Positions 46,862 through 54,723 of a stretch of 64,000 bases of DNA are shown piece by piece. The stretch is from Microcella daejeonensis (GTDB taxonomy: Bacteria > Actinomycetota > Actinomycetes > Actinomycetales > Microbacteriaceae), in contig NZ_CP113089.1 in NCBI RefSeq assembly GCF_026625045.1, forward strand, positions 1,426,001 through 1,490,000. The letters are read 5' to 3'. Position 1 is the stretch's first letter. Every line of letters starts with the position of its first letter. The notes under the pieces were generated by a model. The model was not told the DNA's origin and ran no database searches. It saw only the letters and a program-made list of their open reading frames with translations. The position numbers and the translations under genes were made by a program.

Positions 46862-48012
46862 CGGCGTGGGATGAGCTGACCGGGCAGGAGGCCGCGATCG
46901 CGCTGCTGCGCGAGGCCGCCGCCGATCCGGGGGCGATGACGCACTCGTGGCTCATCACCGGGCCGCCGGGCTCCGGCCGCTCCAACCTCGCCTACGCCTT
47001 CGCGACCGAGCTGCTGAGCGGTCTCGGCGGGGAGGACGCCCTCACCGCGGCCCAGGTCGCCGCGCGCACCCACCCCGACCTCGCCGTGCTCGCCACGGAT
47101 CGCGTGATCATCTCGATCGACGAGGTGCGCCACCTGGTGCAGCAGAGCCAGTACTCGCCGAGCGTCGCCCCGTACCGGGTCATCGTCATCGAAGACGCCG
47201 ACCGCATGACCGAGCGCACCTCGAACGTGCTGCTCAAGGCCCTGGAGGAGCCGCCGCCGCGCACGGTCTGGGTGCTCTGCGCGCCGAACGCGGCCGACCT
47301 CATCCCGACCATCCGCTCCCGCACGCGCAGCGTGCGCCTGCGCGTACCGAGCGTCGCCGAGGTCGCCGATCTGCTCGTCCGCCGCGACGGCGTCGACCGC
47401 GCGCTCGCCGAGCAGGCGGCGCGCGAATCGCAGAGCCACATCGGCATGGCGCATCGACTGGCAACCGACGCGGATGCCCGTGAGCGCCGCGCGCGCACCC
47501 TCGACATCGCCCTCTCCGTCGCCTCGGTCTCGGGCGCCGTCACGGCGGCCGAGCAGCTCGTCTCGCTCGCCACCGCCGATGCGAAGGCCTTCACCGCCGA
47601 GCGCGAGGCCGAGGAGCGCGACGCGGCCCTGCGCTCGCTCGGGGTGGAGCCCGGCGGCACGGTGCCGCCCGCCCTGCGCAGCACCCTGAAGAACCTCGAG
47701 GAGGACCAGAAGCGCCGCGCCACGCGCTCGGTGCGCGACGGCATCGACCGCGTGCTCGTCGACCTGCTCTCCCTGCATCGCGACGTGCTCATGGTGCAGC
47801 TCGGCGCCGGCGTCGAGCTCGTCAACGAGTCGATGCGGTCCCGCATCGAGCAGGCCGCGCGCACGCGCAGCCCTGAGCTCTCGCTCGCGGCGCTCGACGC
47901 GATCTCCCAGGCCCGGCGGCGGGTGGAGGGCAACACGCCCCCCGCGCTCGCGCTCGAGGCGATGCTCATCGCGGCGAGCGGTCGGGTGCCGTCGCTAGGC
48001 TCCGCGCTGTGA
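46858..48012 (+). CDS. holB: DNA polymerase III delta prime subunit
   Basis: Clamp-loader subunit (384 residues). AAA+ features: ITGPPGSGRSNLAYAFA (P-loop with Arg for Lys, usual in delta prime), VIVIEDADRMTERTSNVLLKALEEPPPRTVWVLC, and sensor IRSRTRSVRLR. The four-cysteine zinc module that normally precedes the THPD motif is missing: LLSGLGGEDALTAAQVAARTHPDL has no Cys. The C-terminal helical collar is complete. ATG 46858 overlaps the tmk stop; the GTG of the next gene overlaps the stop of holB. Confidence 0.92.
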   Translation: MTAWDELTGQEAAIALLREAAADPGAMTHSWLITGPPGSGRSNLAYAFATELLSGLGGEDALTAAQVAARTHPDLAVLATDRVIISIDEVRHLVQQSQYSPSVAPYRVIVIEDADRMTERTSNVLLKALEEPPPRTVWVLCAPNAADLIPTIRSRTRSVRLRVPSVAEVADLLVRRDGVDRALAEQAARESQSHIGMAHRLATDADARERRARTLDIALSVASVSGAVTAAEQLVSLATADAKAFTAEREAEERDAALRSLGVEPGGTVPPALRSTLKNLEEDQKRRATRSVRDGIDRVLVDLLSLHRDVLMVQLGAGVELVNESMRSRIEQAARTRSPELSLAALDAISQARRRVEGNTPPALALEAMLIAASGRVPSLGSAL

Positions 48013-49607
48013 GCATCCCGGTCGCCCTTCAGCCCGACAGCCCCCGCGCGACGCCCGCCCGACGCGCGCGCCGCCCCCGCATCGCCGCCCTGGTCGCCGT
48101 TCTGCTCGCTCCGGTGCTCGTGCTCACGGGCTGCGTCCCCGGCCTGCTCGACGGGATCACCGGCACCGAGACCTCGACGCCGACGGGCGAGGATGTGCCC
48201 GAGAACGTGCGCCCGTACTTCAGCCAGGTGCTGCGGTGGGAGCGATGCGGCGGGGGAGCGCAGTGCGCGACCGCCGTGGCCCCGCTCGACTGGGACAACC
48301 CCGGCGACGGCTCCGACATCGAGCTCGCCCTCGTGCGGCACCCGGCGACGGAGGAGCCGCAGGGCTCGCTCTTCGTCAATCCGGGCGGTCCGGGGGCCTC
48401 GGGCTTCGACTTCGTGCGCGACAGCGTCGACGCCGCGGTGAGCGCCGAGCTGCGGGCGCAGTACGACGTGATCGGCTGGGACCCTCGCGGGGTCGGCCGA
48501 TCGAGCGCCGTCACCTGCTACACCGATCCGGCGCAGATGGACGAGTTCGTCTACGGGGTGCCCGAGGCCGAGACGGGCAGCGAGGAGTGGGTGGAGGAGA
48601 TCACCGCGAGCGCCGTCGACTTCGCCGAGGCCTGCGCCGAGAACAGCGGCCCCCTGCTCGAGTTCGTCGACACCGACTCGACCGTGCGCGACCTCGATCT
48701 GCTGCGCGCGATCGTCGGCGACGAGACGCTCACCTACTTCGGCTACTCCTACGGCACCGAGATCGGCGCGCGGTACGCCGACGCCTTCCCCGAGCGCGCG
48801 GGCCGGCTCGTACTCGACGGCGCGACCGATCCGACGACGAGCCAGTTCGAGGTCGTGCTCGCGCAGTCCGTCGGGTTCGAGGCGGCGCTCACCACCTACA
48901 TCACCGAATGCGCGGCGGCGCGCACCTGCCCGTTCCCGACCGACACCGCCGCGGCGCTGCAGATCGTCGAGCAGCTGTACGCGCAGCTCGACGCCGAGCC
49001 GATCACCGCCGCCGACGGGCGCCGCTTCACCGCGAGCACTCTCGACATCGCGATCGCGACGGCCCTGTACGACGAGGGGTCGTGGACCTTCCTCAGCGAC
49101 ATGTTCACCGAGCTGCGGGACGGGGTCGTCGACACCGGTTTCCTGCTCGCCGACTTCTACTACGGCCGCGAGGGCGGCGAGTACGTCGACAACTCACTCG
49201 AGGCGTTCATCGCCATCAACTGCCTCGACTACCCCGTCGAGCGCGACGCGGAGACGATCATCGAGCAGAACGACGCCATTGCCCGGGCGGCGCCCATCAC
49301 GACCGATCCCAGCCCGCTGGGCGACGTCGTCTGCCAGAACTGGCCCTATGAGTCGGATGCCGCGCTCGAGCCCGTGAGCGCCGAGGGCGCCCCGCCCATC
49401 CTCGTCGTCGGCACGACCGGTGATCCGGCGACCCCCTACGAGTGGGCGGTCTCCCTGTCGGAGCAGCTCTCCAGCGGCGTGCTGCTCACCTACGACGGCG
49501 AGGGGCACATCGCCTACGACGAGGGCGACCCCTGCATCAACGACCTCGTCGACGCCTTCCTGCTCGAGGGCGCGGTGCCCGCGGGCGAGACGGTGTGCCT
49601 CGGCTGA
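48009..49607 (+). CDS. Secreted alpha/beta hydrolase lipoprotein, tripeptidyl-aminopeptidase-like
   Basis: A 532-residue exported enzyme. The signal ends in lipobox LTGC (Cys about 42). Alpha/beta hydrolase fold: oxyanion region NPGGPGASG, nucleophile elbow FGYSYGTEIG (Ser), acid in VGTTGDPATPYEWA and His in GEGHIAY. The C-terminal TAP-like domain with paired Cys (INCLDYP, VVCQNW, GDPCIND, ETVCLG) is that of Streptomyces SlpD/E and mycobacterial Rv2223c-type peptidases. Substrate probably short peptides or esters in the envelope. GTG 48009 overlaps the holB stop. Confidence 0.88.
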   Translation: MSIPVALQPDSPRATPARRARRPRIAALVAVLLAPVLVLTGCVPGLLDGITGTETSTPTGEDVPENVRPYFSQVLRWERCGGGAQCATAVAPLDWDNPGDGSDIELALVRHPATEEPQGSLFVNPGGPGASGFDFVRDSVDAAVSAELRAQYDVIGWDPRGVGRSSAVTCYTDPAQMDEFVYGVPEAETGSEEWVEEITASAVDFAEACAENSGPLLEFVDTDSTVRDLDLLRAIVGDETLTYFGYSYGTEIGARYADAFPERAGRLVLDGATDPTTSQFEVVLAQSVGFEAALTTYITECAAARTCPFPTDTAAALQIVEQLYAQLDAEPITAADGRRFTASTLDIAIATALYDEGSWTFLSDMFTELRDGVVDTGFLLADFYYGREGGEYVDNSLEAFIAINCLDYPVERDAETIIEQNDAIARAAPITTDPSPLGDVVCQNWPYESDAALEPVSAEGAPPILVVGTTGDPATPYEWAVSLSEQLSSGVLLTYDGEGHIAYDEGDPCINDLVDAFLLEGAVPAGETVCLG

Positions 49608-49678
49608 GTCGCCCGTCATGAGCACCCGGCCGGCATGGGATAGACTCCTTAGCCGTGCCACGGAGTGATCCGTGTCGC

Positions 49679-49751
49679 GCCGCCTTAGCTCAGTCGGCAG
49701 AGCGATTCACTCGTAATGAATAGGTCGTGGGTTCGATTCCCACAGGCGGCC
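49679..49751 (+). tRNA. tRNA-Thr (anticodon CGT), CCA encoded
   Basis: Acceptor GCCGCCT/AGGCGGC, D-arm GCTC-AGTCGGCA-GAGC, anticodon stem ATTCA/TGAAT with loop CTCGTAA (anticodon CGT), T-arm GTGGG-TTCGATT-CCCAC. The base after the acceptor stem is C, and CCA follows at 49752-49754, so the 3' end is encoded, unlike the tRNA-Pro in this window. TAGACT at 49641-49646 is a probable -10. Confidence 0.95.
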
Positions 49752-49816
49752 CCACTTCTCGCATTCTTCATCCACCCCCCGTTTCGGGCGCTGCCGTCGC
49801 GTCCGGGAGGAGCGTC

Positions 49817-50791
49817 ATGGCTACCCCGGACTCCCGCTCGCGGCTGGTCACCGTCGCCGCCGCCGCGGTGACCGTCGTCGCCGGCGTCGGCGTCGCCGCG
49901 CAGCACCGGGTCAACGGCGAGCTCGGCCAGCGCCTCGACGACGGCTTCAGCGCCGCGCTGATCTCGTTCACCTCGGGCCTCGTCATCCTGCTCGTCGTGA
50001 TGGCGGGCAGTCGTCGCGGTCGAGCGGCCTTCGGCACGCTGGGTGCGCGCGTGCGGGCGGGCGAGCTGCGATGGTGGATGCTGCTCGGCGGCCTCGGCGG
50101 AGCCTTCATGGTGCTCAGCCAGGGTCTCGTCGCGGGCATCCTCGGAGTGGCGATCTTCACGGTGGCGACGGTGACCGGCCAGACCGCCGTGGGTCTCTGG
50201 ATCGACGCCACCGGCTTCGCCGGCGCCCGCCCCGCGCCGGTGACCGCGCGGCGCATCGTCGGAGCGGCGCTCACGCTCGCCGCCGTCGTCATCGCCGTGG
50301 CGCCCGAGCTCGGCGGCGCCATCCCCGCGGTCGCCCTCGTGCTGCCCCTGCTCGCAGGCCTCGGCGTGGGAACGCAGGCCGCGGTCAACGGGCGCGTGCG
50401 CGCGGCGACGAGCTCGCCGCTGGCCGCCACGACCCTCAACTTCGTCGTCGGGGCGACCGCGCTCGCGGCGGCCACGGCGGTGCATCTGCTGGTCTCGGGG
50501 CTGCCGGAGGCGCTGCCCGCCGACCCGCTGCTCTACGTCGGCGGGGCGCTCGGGGCGACCTTCATCGCCATCCAGACGATCACGGTCGCGCGCATCGGGG
50601 TGCTGCTGCTCGGCCTGTGCCTCGTGGCGGGGCAGCTGCTCGGCGCCCTGCTGTTCGATCTGCTCGCGCCGATCGGCGTGCCGACCACCGGCTCGACCGC
50701 CATCGGCGCTGCGCTCACGCTCGTCGGCGTCATCGTCACCGCGATGCCGGCCCGTCGGGCGCGCGGCACCGAGAACGCCGACCGCGCCTAG
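49817..50791 (+). CDS. DMT superfamily permease, YdcZ/DUF606 type
   Basis: A 324-residue membrane protein with about ten helices in two repeats: GVAAQHRVNGELGQRLDDGFSAALISF (VNGELGQ) in the first half and VGTQAAVNGRVRAATSSPLAATTLNFVVG in the second. This internal duplication with the N-G-x-L/V motif is typical of fused DUF606 (DMT_YdcZ) proteins, presumed small-molecule exporters. ATG 49817 has GGGAGGAG 4 nt upstream. Its last codons lie in a tandem repeat shared with the convergent gene. Confidence 0.85.
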   Translation: MATPDSRSRLVTVAAAAVTVVAGVGVAAQHRVNGELGQRLDDGFSAALISFTSGLVILLVVMAGSRRGRAAFGTLGARVRAGELRWWMLLGGLGGAFMVLSQGLVAGILGVAIFTVATVTGQTAVGLWIDATGFAGARPAPVTARRIVGAALTLAAVVIAVAPELGGAIPAVALVLPLLAGLGVGTQAAVNGRVRAATSSPLAATTLNFVVGATALAAATAVHLLVSGLPEALPADPLLYVGGALGATFIAIQTITVARIGVLLLGLCLVAGQLLGALLFDLLAPIGVPTTGSTAIGAALTLVGVIVTAMPARRARGTENADRA

Positions 50792-50849
50792 AAGAACGCC
50801 GACCTCGGCTAGAAGAACGCCGACCGCACCTAGAAGAACGCCGACCGCG
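50773..50849. repeat. 21-bp tandem repeat duplicating the ends of two convergent genes
   Basis: Units GAACGCCGACCGCGCCTAGAA at 50773-50793, 50794-50814 and 50815-50835, plus a partial unit to 50849. Each unit holds a plus-strand stop (TAG) after codons like those ending the DMT permease, and a minus-strand sequence encoding the Ser-Ala-Phe-Phe-stop that ends the flavin reductase. The gap between the genes is thus made of copies of their own 3' ends. Confidence 0.88.
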
Positions 50850-51426
50850 GTTCGGCCGAGGTGCGCGCCACGAGCGGCAGCGCGCGAGCGACCGCCGTGT
50901 CGATACGGCGGGTGATGTCGGGGTTCGACACCCGGTAGTCGGTGAAGTCGGCGTCGCTCGCGTAGATGGGGTTCGGCAGGGTCAGCGACTGGAAGAAGCC
51001 GAACAGCGGGCGCAGCTGGTGCTCGATCATCAGCCCGTGGCGCTCGCTGCCGCCGGTGGCCGCGAGCAGCACGGGCGTTCCGACGAGGGCGTGCTGGTCG
51101 ATGACGTCGAAGAGGTGCTTGAAGAGGCCCGTGAAGGAGGCCCGGTAGACGGGGCTCGCCACGACGAGCAGGTCGGCGGTCTCGATGCGGCGCAGGTCGC
51201 CCTCGATCGACGCGGGCAGGGCATCCCGCCGCACGGCGCCCGCGAGCTCCGCGCCGATGCGGTCGACCCGCACGAGGTGGGTGTCGGTCCCTTCGCCGGC
51301 CTCGTCGCGGTCACGGGCGACGGCGTCGAGCACGGCGCTGACGAGCGCGGTCGTGCGCGAGGGCGCGTGCGTGCTGCCGGAGACGCCGACGACGGAGAGC
51401 GGACGGGCGAGGGTCGACGGGGTCAT
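50830..51426 (-). CDS. NADPH-dependent FMN reductase, SsuE/CE1759-like
   Basis: A 198-residue flavodoxin-fold reductase that supplies reduced FMN. VVGVSGSTHAPSRTTALV (flavin phosphate loop, about 12-29), VVASPVYRASFTGLFKHLFDVI and PVLLAATGGSERHG are family blocks. Members usually serve a flavin-dependent monooxygenase; none is adjacent. ATG 51426 is 7 nt after TACCGT (51434-51439), a leaderless layout; GTG 51435 is inside that box and unlikely. The end lies in the 21-bp repeat. Confidence 0.85.
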   Translation of the reverse strand: MTPSTLARPLSVVGVSGSTHAPSRTTALVSAVLDAVARDRDEAGEGTDTHLVRVDRIGAELAGAVRRDALPASIEGDLRRIETADLLVVASPVYRASFTGLFKHLFDVIDQHALVGTPVLLAATGGSERHGLMIEHQLRPLFGFFQSLTLPNPIYASDADFTDYRVSNPDITRRIDTAVARALPLVARTSAEPRSAFF

Positions 51427-51527
51427 GCGGGCCACGGTAGGCGGGCTCCGCCGACCGCGTGCCGCCGACGGTCATCCGCCGCAACCGGGCGTCACGCGCC
51501 GCAACACGACGACGCCCGGGGCGGGCG

Positions 51528-51944
51528 CTACTCGCCCTTGAACTCCAGCGACAGCGAGTTCATGCAGTAGCGGTCACCCGTGGGGGTGCCAAAACCGTCG
51601 GGGAACACGTGCCCCAGGTGCGAGCCGCAGCTCGCGCAGCGCACCTCGGTGCGCACCATGCCGAGCGAGGTGTCCTCGATGAGCTCGACCGCGTCGGGGC
51701 GCACCGACTCGTAGAAGCTCGGCCAGCCGCAGCCCGAGTCGAACTTCGTGCCGCTCTGGAACAGCTCCGCGTCGCAGGCGGCGCAGGTGTAGATGCCCGC
51801 GCGGCTCTCATCGAGCAGCTCGCCCGTCCAGGCGCGCTCGGTGCCGGCCTGGCGCAGCACGGCGTAACGCTCAGGGCCGAGCTCCGCCAGCCACTCCTCC
51901 TCGGTCTTCTCGACCTCGTACGTGCCGTTCTTCTGCTCGCTCAT
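51528..51944 (-). CDS. msrB: Peptide-methionine (R)-S-oxide reductase
   Basis: Repairs R-methionine sulfoxide in oxidised proteins (138 residues). Zinc ligands in [11 protein letters not shown] and RCASCGSH, the block [11 protein letters not shown], and the catalytic Cys in [10 protein letters not shown] near the C-terminus. ATG 51944 has GGGGAGGAA 4 nt upstream, one of the best ribosome sites in the window. The gene is divergent from the GNAT gene. MsrA is not in the window. Confidence 0.96.
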   Translation of the reverse strand: MSEQKNGTYEVEKTEEEWLAELGPERYAVLRQAGTERAWTGELLDESRAGIYTCAACDAELFQSGTKFDSGCGWPSFYESVRPDAVELIEDTSLGMVRTEVRCASCGSHLGHVFPDGFGTPTGDRYCMNSLSLEFKGE

Positions 51945-52000
51945 GCGTTCCTCCCCCTCGCCTCGCGGCGGTTGATCTCCTCCCCATTAAACTCCGAACC

Positions 52001-52468
52001 GTGCCCGACCCTTCCCCGATCGAGAAAACGTGGAGCCGGCTGACCCTCGACGAGTTCTTCGAGATCGCCTCGCTGCGCACGACCGTGTTCTTCCTCGAGC
52101 AGCGCATCGACGAGGAGGAGCTGGACGCCCGCGACCGCGAGGAGTCGACGCAGCACCTGTGGATCCCCGATGCGCAGGGCGTCGCCGCGTATCTGCGCGT
52201 GATCGAGAACGCGGTGCCCGCCGAGGGCGATCGGGATGCCCGGCGCCTCATCGGCCGCGTCGTCACCCGGCCCGACCGCCGCGGCGAGGGTCTCTCGAGC
52301 CTCCTCCTCGCCCGCGTCATCGAGCGCTTCGGCCACGAGCCGATGGCCCTGCACTCCCAGAGCTACGTGCAGCCGCTGTACGCCCGGTTCGGCTTCGAGC
52401 CCTACGGCGAGGAGTACCTCGAGGCGGGGCTGCCGCACCGCGCGATGTACCGCGCCGCGCGTCCCTGA
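52001..52468 (+). CDS. GNAT N-acetyltransferase, ElaA-like
   Basis: A 155-residue acetyltransferase of the ElaA subgroup: LTLDEFFEIASLRTTVFFLEQ (LRTTVFFLEQ) at the N-terminus, AYLRVI, IGRVVTRPDRRGEGLSSLLL (acetyl-CoA loop R-R-G-E-G) and SQSYVQPLYARFGFEPYGEEYLE near the end. Substrate unknown. GTG 52001 is 7 nt after TAAACT (51988-51993), so leaderless. Confidence 0.88.
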   Translation: MPDPSPIEKTWSRLTLDEFFEIASLRTTVFFLEQRIDEEELDARDREESTQHLWIPDAQGVAAYLRVIENAVPAEGDRDARRLIGRVVTRPDRRGEGLSSLLLARVIERFGHEPMALHSQSYVQPLYARFGFEPYGEEYLEAGLPHRAMYRAARP

Positions 52469-52511
52469 GTCGCGAACGTCCGCCGCGCATCCCCTCTGGC
52501 AGGATGCGGGC

Positions 52512-53501
52512 GTGACCTCGACGGCCGACCGCTACCGGCGCTTCGCCCGCGAGGCCGCGCCGCGCTCGCGCACCTACGCCGCCTGGGCGGCGACGATCGC
52601 CGACGACGAGGAGCTGCTCGCCCTCATCGACACCCTGCCGGTCGCCGATCGGCAGCCCGTGCTCGTGCTCACCGCGGCCCGGTACACGGGGCTGCGGCCG
52701 CAGGGCGATGTGCGCACCTGGCTCGAGGGGGAGTGGGACGCGGTCGCGGCGGTCGCCCGCACCCGGCATACGCAGACCAACGATCCGCGGCGCACCGCTG
52801 CGCTGCTGGCGGCGCTGCAGCAGATCGACGGCCCGATCGCGCTGCTCGAGGTCGGGGCCGCCGCGGGCCTCGGGCTGCTCGTCGACCGCTACCGCCACGA
52901 GCTCGTCGACGATCGCGGCCGGATGCTCCGCCTCGACCCGGTCGAGGGCGAGTCGCCGCTCGTCCTGCGCACGACCCTCGGGCCGGGCGTGCCGGTGCCC
53001 CGGCGGGTGCCAGAGATCGTCTGGCGCGCCGGCCTCGAGCGCAGCCCGCTGCGGTTGGATCGCGCCGAGGACGAGCGCTGGCTGCGCACGTTGATCTGGC
53101 CGGAGGAGCGCGAGCGGGCCGCGCAGCTCGACGCCGCGATCGCGATCGCGCGCGAGCACCCGCCGCATCTCGTCGCGGGCGACGCCGTCGACGGGCTGCG
53201 CGCGCTCGCCGCGCACGCGCCGCCCGAGGCGACCCTCGTCGTGTGGAGCCCCGCGGTGCTCGTGTACCTCGCTCCGGCTGATCGCGCGCGCTTCGCGGCG
53301 CTCGCCGGCGACCTCGGCGGAACATGGATCTCGCTCGACGGCCGGCGCGTGCTGCCCGAGGTCGGCGCGCGGGCCGACGCCGTGCTGCCCCTCGCGGCGG
53401 GCGCGCACGACGACGACTTCGTGCTCAGCCGCGACGGGCATCCCCTCGCCGTCGTCTCGCCGCACGGCGACCGCATCGAGCGCTGGGTCGCCGCCCGCTG
53501 A
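52512..53501 (+). CDS. DUF2332 family protein
   Basis: A 329-residue cytoplasmic protein of DUF2332, function unknown. Recognisable are YRRFAREAAPRSRTYAAWA at the start, QTNDPRRTAALL, LLEVGAAAGLGLLVDRY (resembling a nucleotide- or SAM-binding loop), WRAGLERSPL, LIWPEERERAAQLDAAI and VVWSPAVLVYL. The Gly-rich loop and downstream strands suggest a methyltransferase-like Rossmann fold, but no activity is known. GTG 52512 has no strong ribosome site and follows the GNAT gene by 43 nt. Confidence 0.82.
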   Translation: MTSTADRYRRFAREAAPRSRTYAAWAATIADDEELLALIDTLPVADRQPVLVLTAARYTGLRPQGDVRTWLEGEWDAVAAVARTRHTQTNDPRRTAALLAALQQIDGPIALLEVGAAAGLGLLVDRYRHELVDDRGRMLRLDPVEGESPLVLRTTLGPGVPVPRRVPEIVWRAGLERSPLRLDRAEDERWLRTLIWPEERERAAQLDAAIAIAREHPPHLVAGDAVDGLRALAAHAPPEATLVVWSPAVLVYLAPADRARFAALAGDLGGTWISLDGRRVLPEVGARADAVLPLAAGAHDDDFVLSRDGHPLAVVSPHGDRIERWVAAR

Positions 53502-53624
53502 CCGGCCCGCCGGCCCCGCTGACGGCCCCTGCCGCCCCCGCCGCCCGCGCCGCCGGCTGACCGGCCCGCCGGCCCCGATGACGGCCCCTGCCGCCCCTGC
53601 CGCCCCCGCCGCCCGCGCCGCCGG
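53498..53624. repeat. Two-copy 59-bp direct repeat after the DUF2332 gene
   Basis: Unit A (53498-53556) begins in the last codon of the gene and unit B (53557-53624) repeats it nearly exactly with a 9-bp internal expansion (GCCGCCCCT). The sequence is Pro/Gly-codon-like GC repeats with no frame or hairpin of clear purpose. Confidence 0.85.
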
Positions 53625-53725
53625 CCCGCCGTCCGCGGGTCGCCCGGCCGGCGCGCGGCCGTGACGCCACCCCGCCGCCGCCGTGCCTCCGCCACCGGGC
53701 CCCCGCGCCGCCGTACCCTGGCGGC

Positions 53726-54034
53726 ATGTCCTCCGAGCGCCGTGAGCCCCAGGCCGCCGCCGCCGCGGTCGGCCCCGCGCCCGACGAGCGTCTGCCCGCC
53801 GTGCTGGAGTTCGAGAGGCGCTGGTGGGGAGCGGCGGACGGTCGCAAGGAGAGCCGTATCCGTGCGGAGTTCGGCTGGAGCGCCGCCCGCTACTATCAGG
53901 TGCTGAACGCCCTGCTCGACACCGATGCCGCGCTGCGCTACGACCCCGTCCTGGTGAGTCGCCTGCGCGAGGTGCGCACGGAGCGCGCCGAGGTGCGCCG
54001 CACCCGCCGACCCGGCGCTGCCGGCGCCGCCTGA
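53726..54034 (+). CDS. DUF3263 domain protein
   Basis: A 102-residue protein; residues about 20-85 (LPAVLEFERRWWGAADGRK, IRAEFGWSAARYYQVLNALLD, ALRYDPVLVSRLRE) form the DUF3263 helix-turn-helix-like domain. Function unknown; the pattern suggests a small DNA-binding regulator. In M. tuberculosis the homologue Rv0430 precedes the LytR_C protein Rv0431, as here. ATG 53726 is 6 nt after TACCCT (53714-53719), leaderless. Confidence 0.85.
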   Translation: MSSERREPQAAAAAVGPAPDERLPAVLEFERRWWGAADGRKESRIRAEFGWSAARYYQVLNALLDTDAALRYDPVLVSRLREVRTERAEVRRTRRPGAAGAA

Positions 54035-54077
54035 GCGGCACGACCGCACGCCGAACCCGGAAGGTCCATCCCGAACC

Positions 54078-54644
54078 ATGGCCCAGTTCCCGCGCGACCG
54101 CTTCGACGAGGTGCCCGAGCACGACGGCCGGGTGGGCGCCCACCGGGCGCCGCGCGACCCCCTCGCGCGCTGGCGGGCCTTCGGCATCGCGGCTCTCGCG
54201 ACCGGACTGCTCGTCGTCGCCGGGGTCGCCGGTCTCGCCATCATCAGCGACCGGGTGAACCTCGACCTGCCCGTCTCCCTGCCGGGCGCCGAGCCGAGCC
54301 CGGAGCCCACCGAGACGCCCGTCGAGACGGCGCCGCCGGTCACCGACCCTGCGACGATCACCCTGCCCGAGGGCTTCTCCATCACCGTGCTCAACGGCTC
54401 GGGCGTCACCGGGCTCGGGCAGCAGGCCGCCGACGTGCTCACCCCGCTCGGCTGGCCGGTCGGCGCCGTGACGAACGCCGCGCAGGACGACCTGCCGACC
54501 ACGGTCGTCTACTACGACGACCCCACCGAGGAGGGCATCGCCCGCGGGCTCGTCGAGCTGCTCGGCGTCGGCGAGGTCGAGTTCTCCGACGCCTTCCCCG
54601 GCGCGCGCGTGACGGTCGTCGTCGGCGCGGACTACGCGGGCTGA
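54078..54644 (+). CDS. LytR_C domain membrane protein (Rv0431/VirR-like)
   Basis: A 188-residue protein with a cytoplasmic N-terminus, one membrane helix (about 38-58), a Pro/Glu-rich linker (about 75-98) and an extracytoplasmic LytR C-terminal domain beginning FSITVLNGSGVTGLGQQAADVL. The mycobacterial counterpart VirR affects envelope integrity and vesicle release, probably by contacting LCP cell-wall ligases. It follows the DUF3263 gene by 43 nt and is likely in the same transcript. Confidence 0.87.
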   Translation: MAQFPRDRFDEVPEHDGRVGAHRAPRDPLARWRAFGIAALATGLLVVAGVAGLAIISDRVNLDLPVSLPGAEPSPEPTETPVETAPPVTDPATITLPEGFSITVLNGSGVTGLGQQAADVLTPLGWPVGAVTNAAQDDLPTTVVYYDDPTEEGIARGLVELLGVGEVEFSDAFPGARVTVVVGADYAG

Positions 54645-54723
54645 CCGCATCGCCCGGGGGATCCGGGCGCCACAACCGCCGCGCCGCCGCGGCACCCGGT
54701 GACAGTCGGGTTATCGTGACGAC

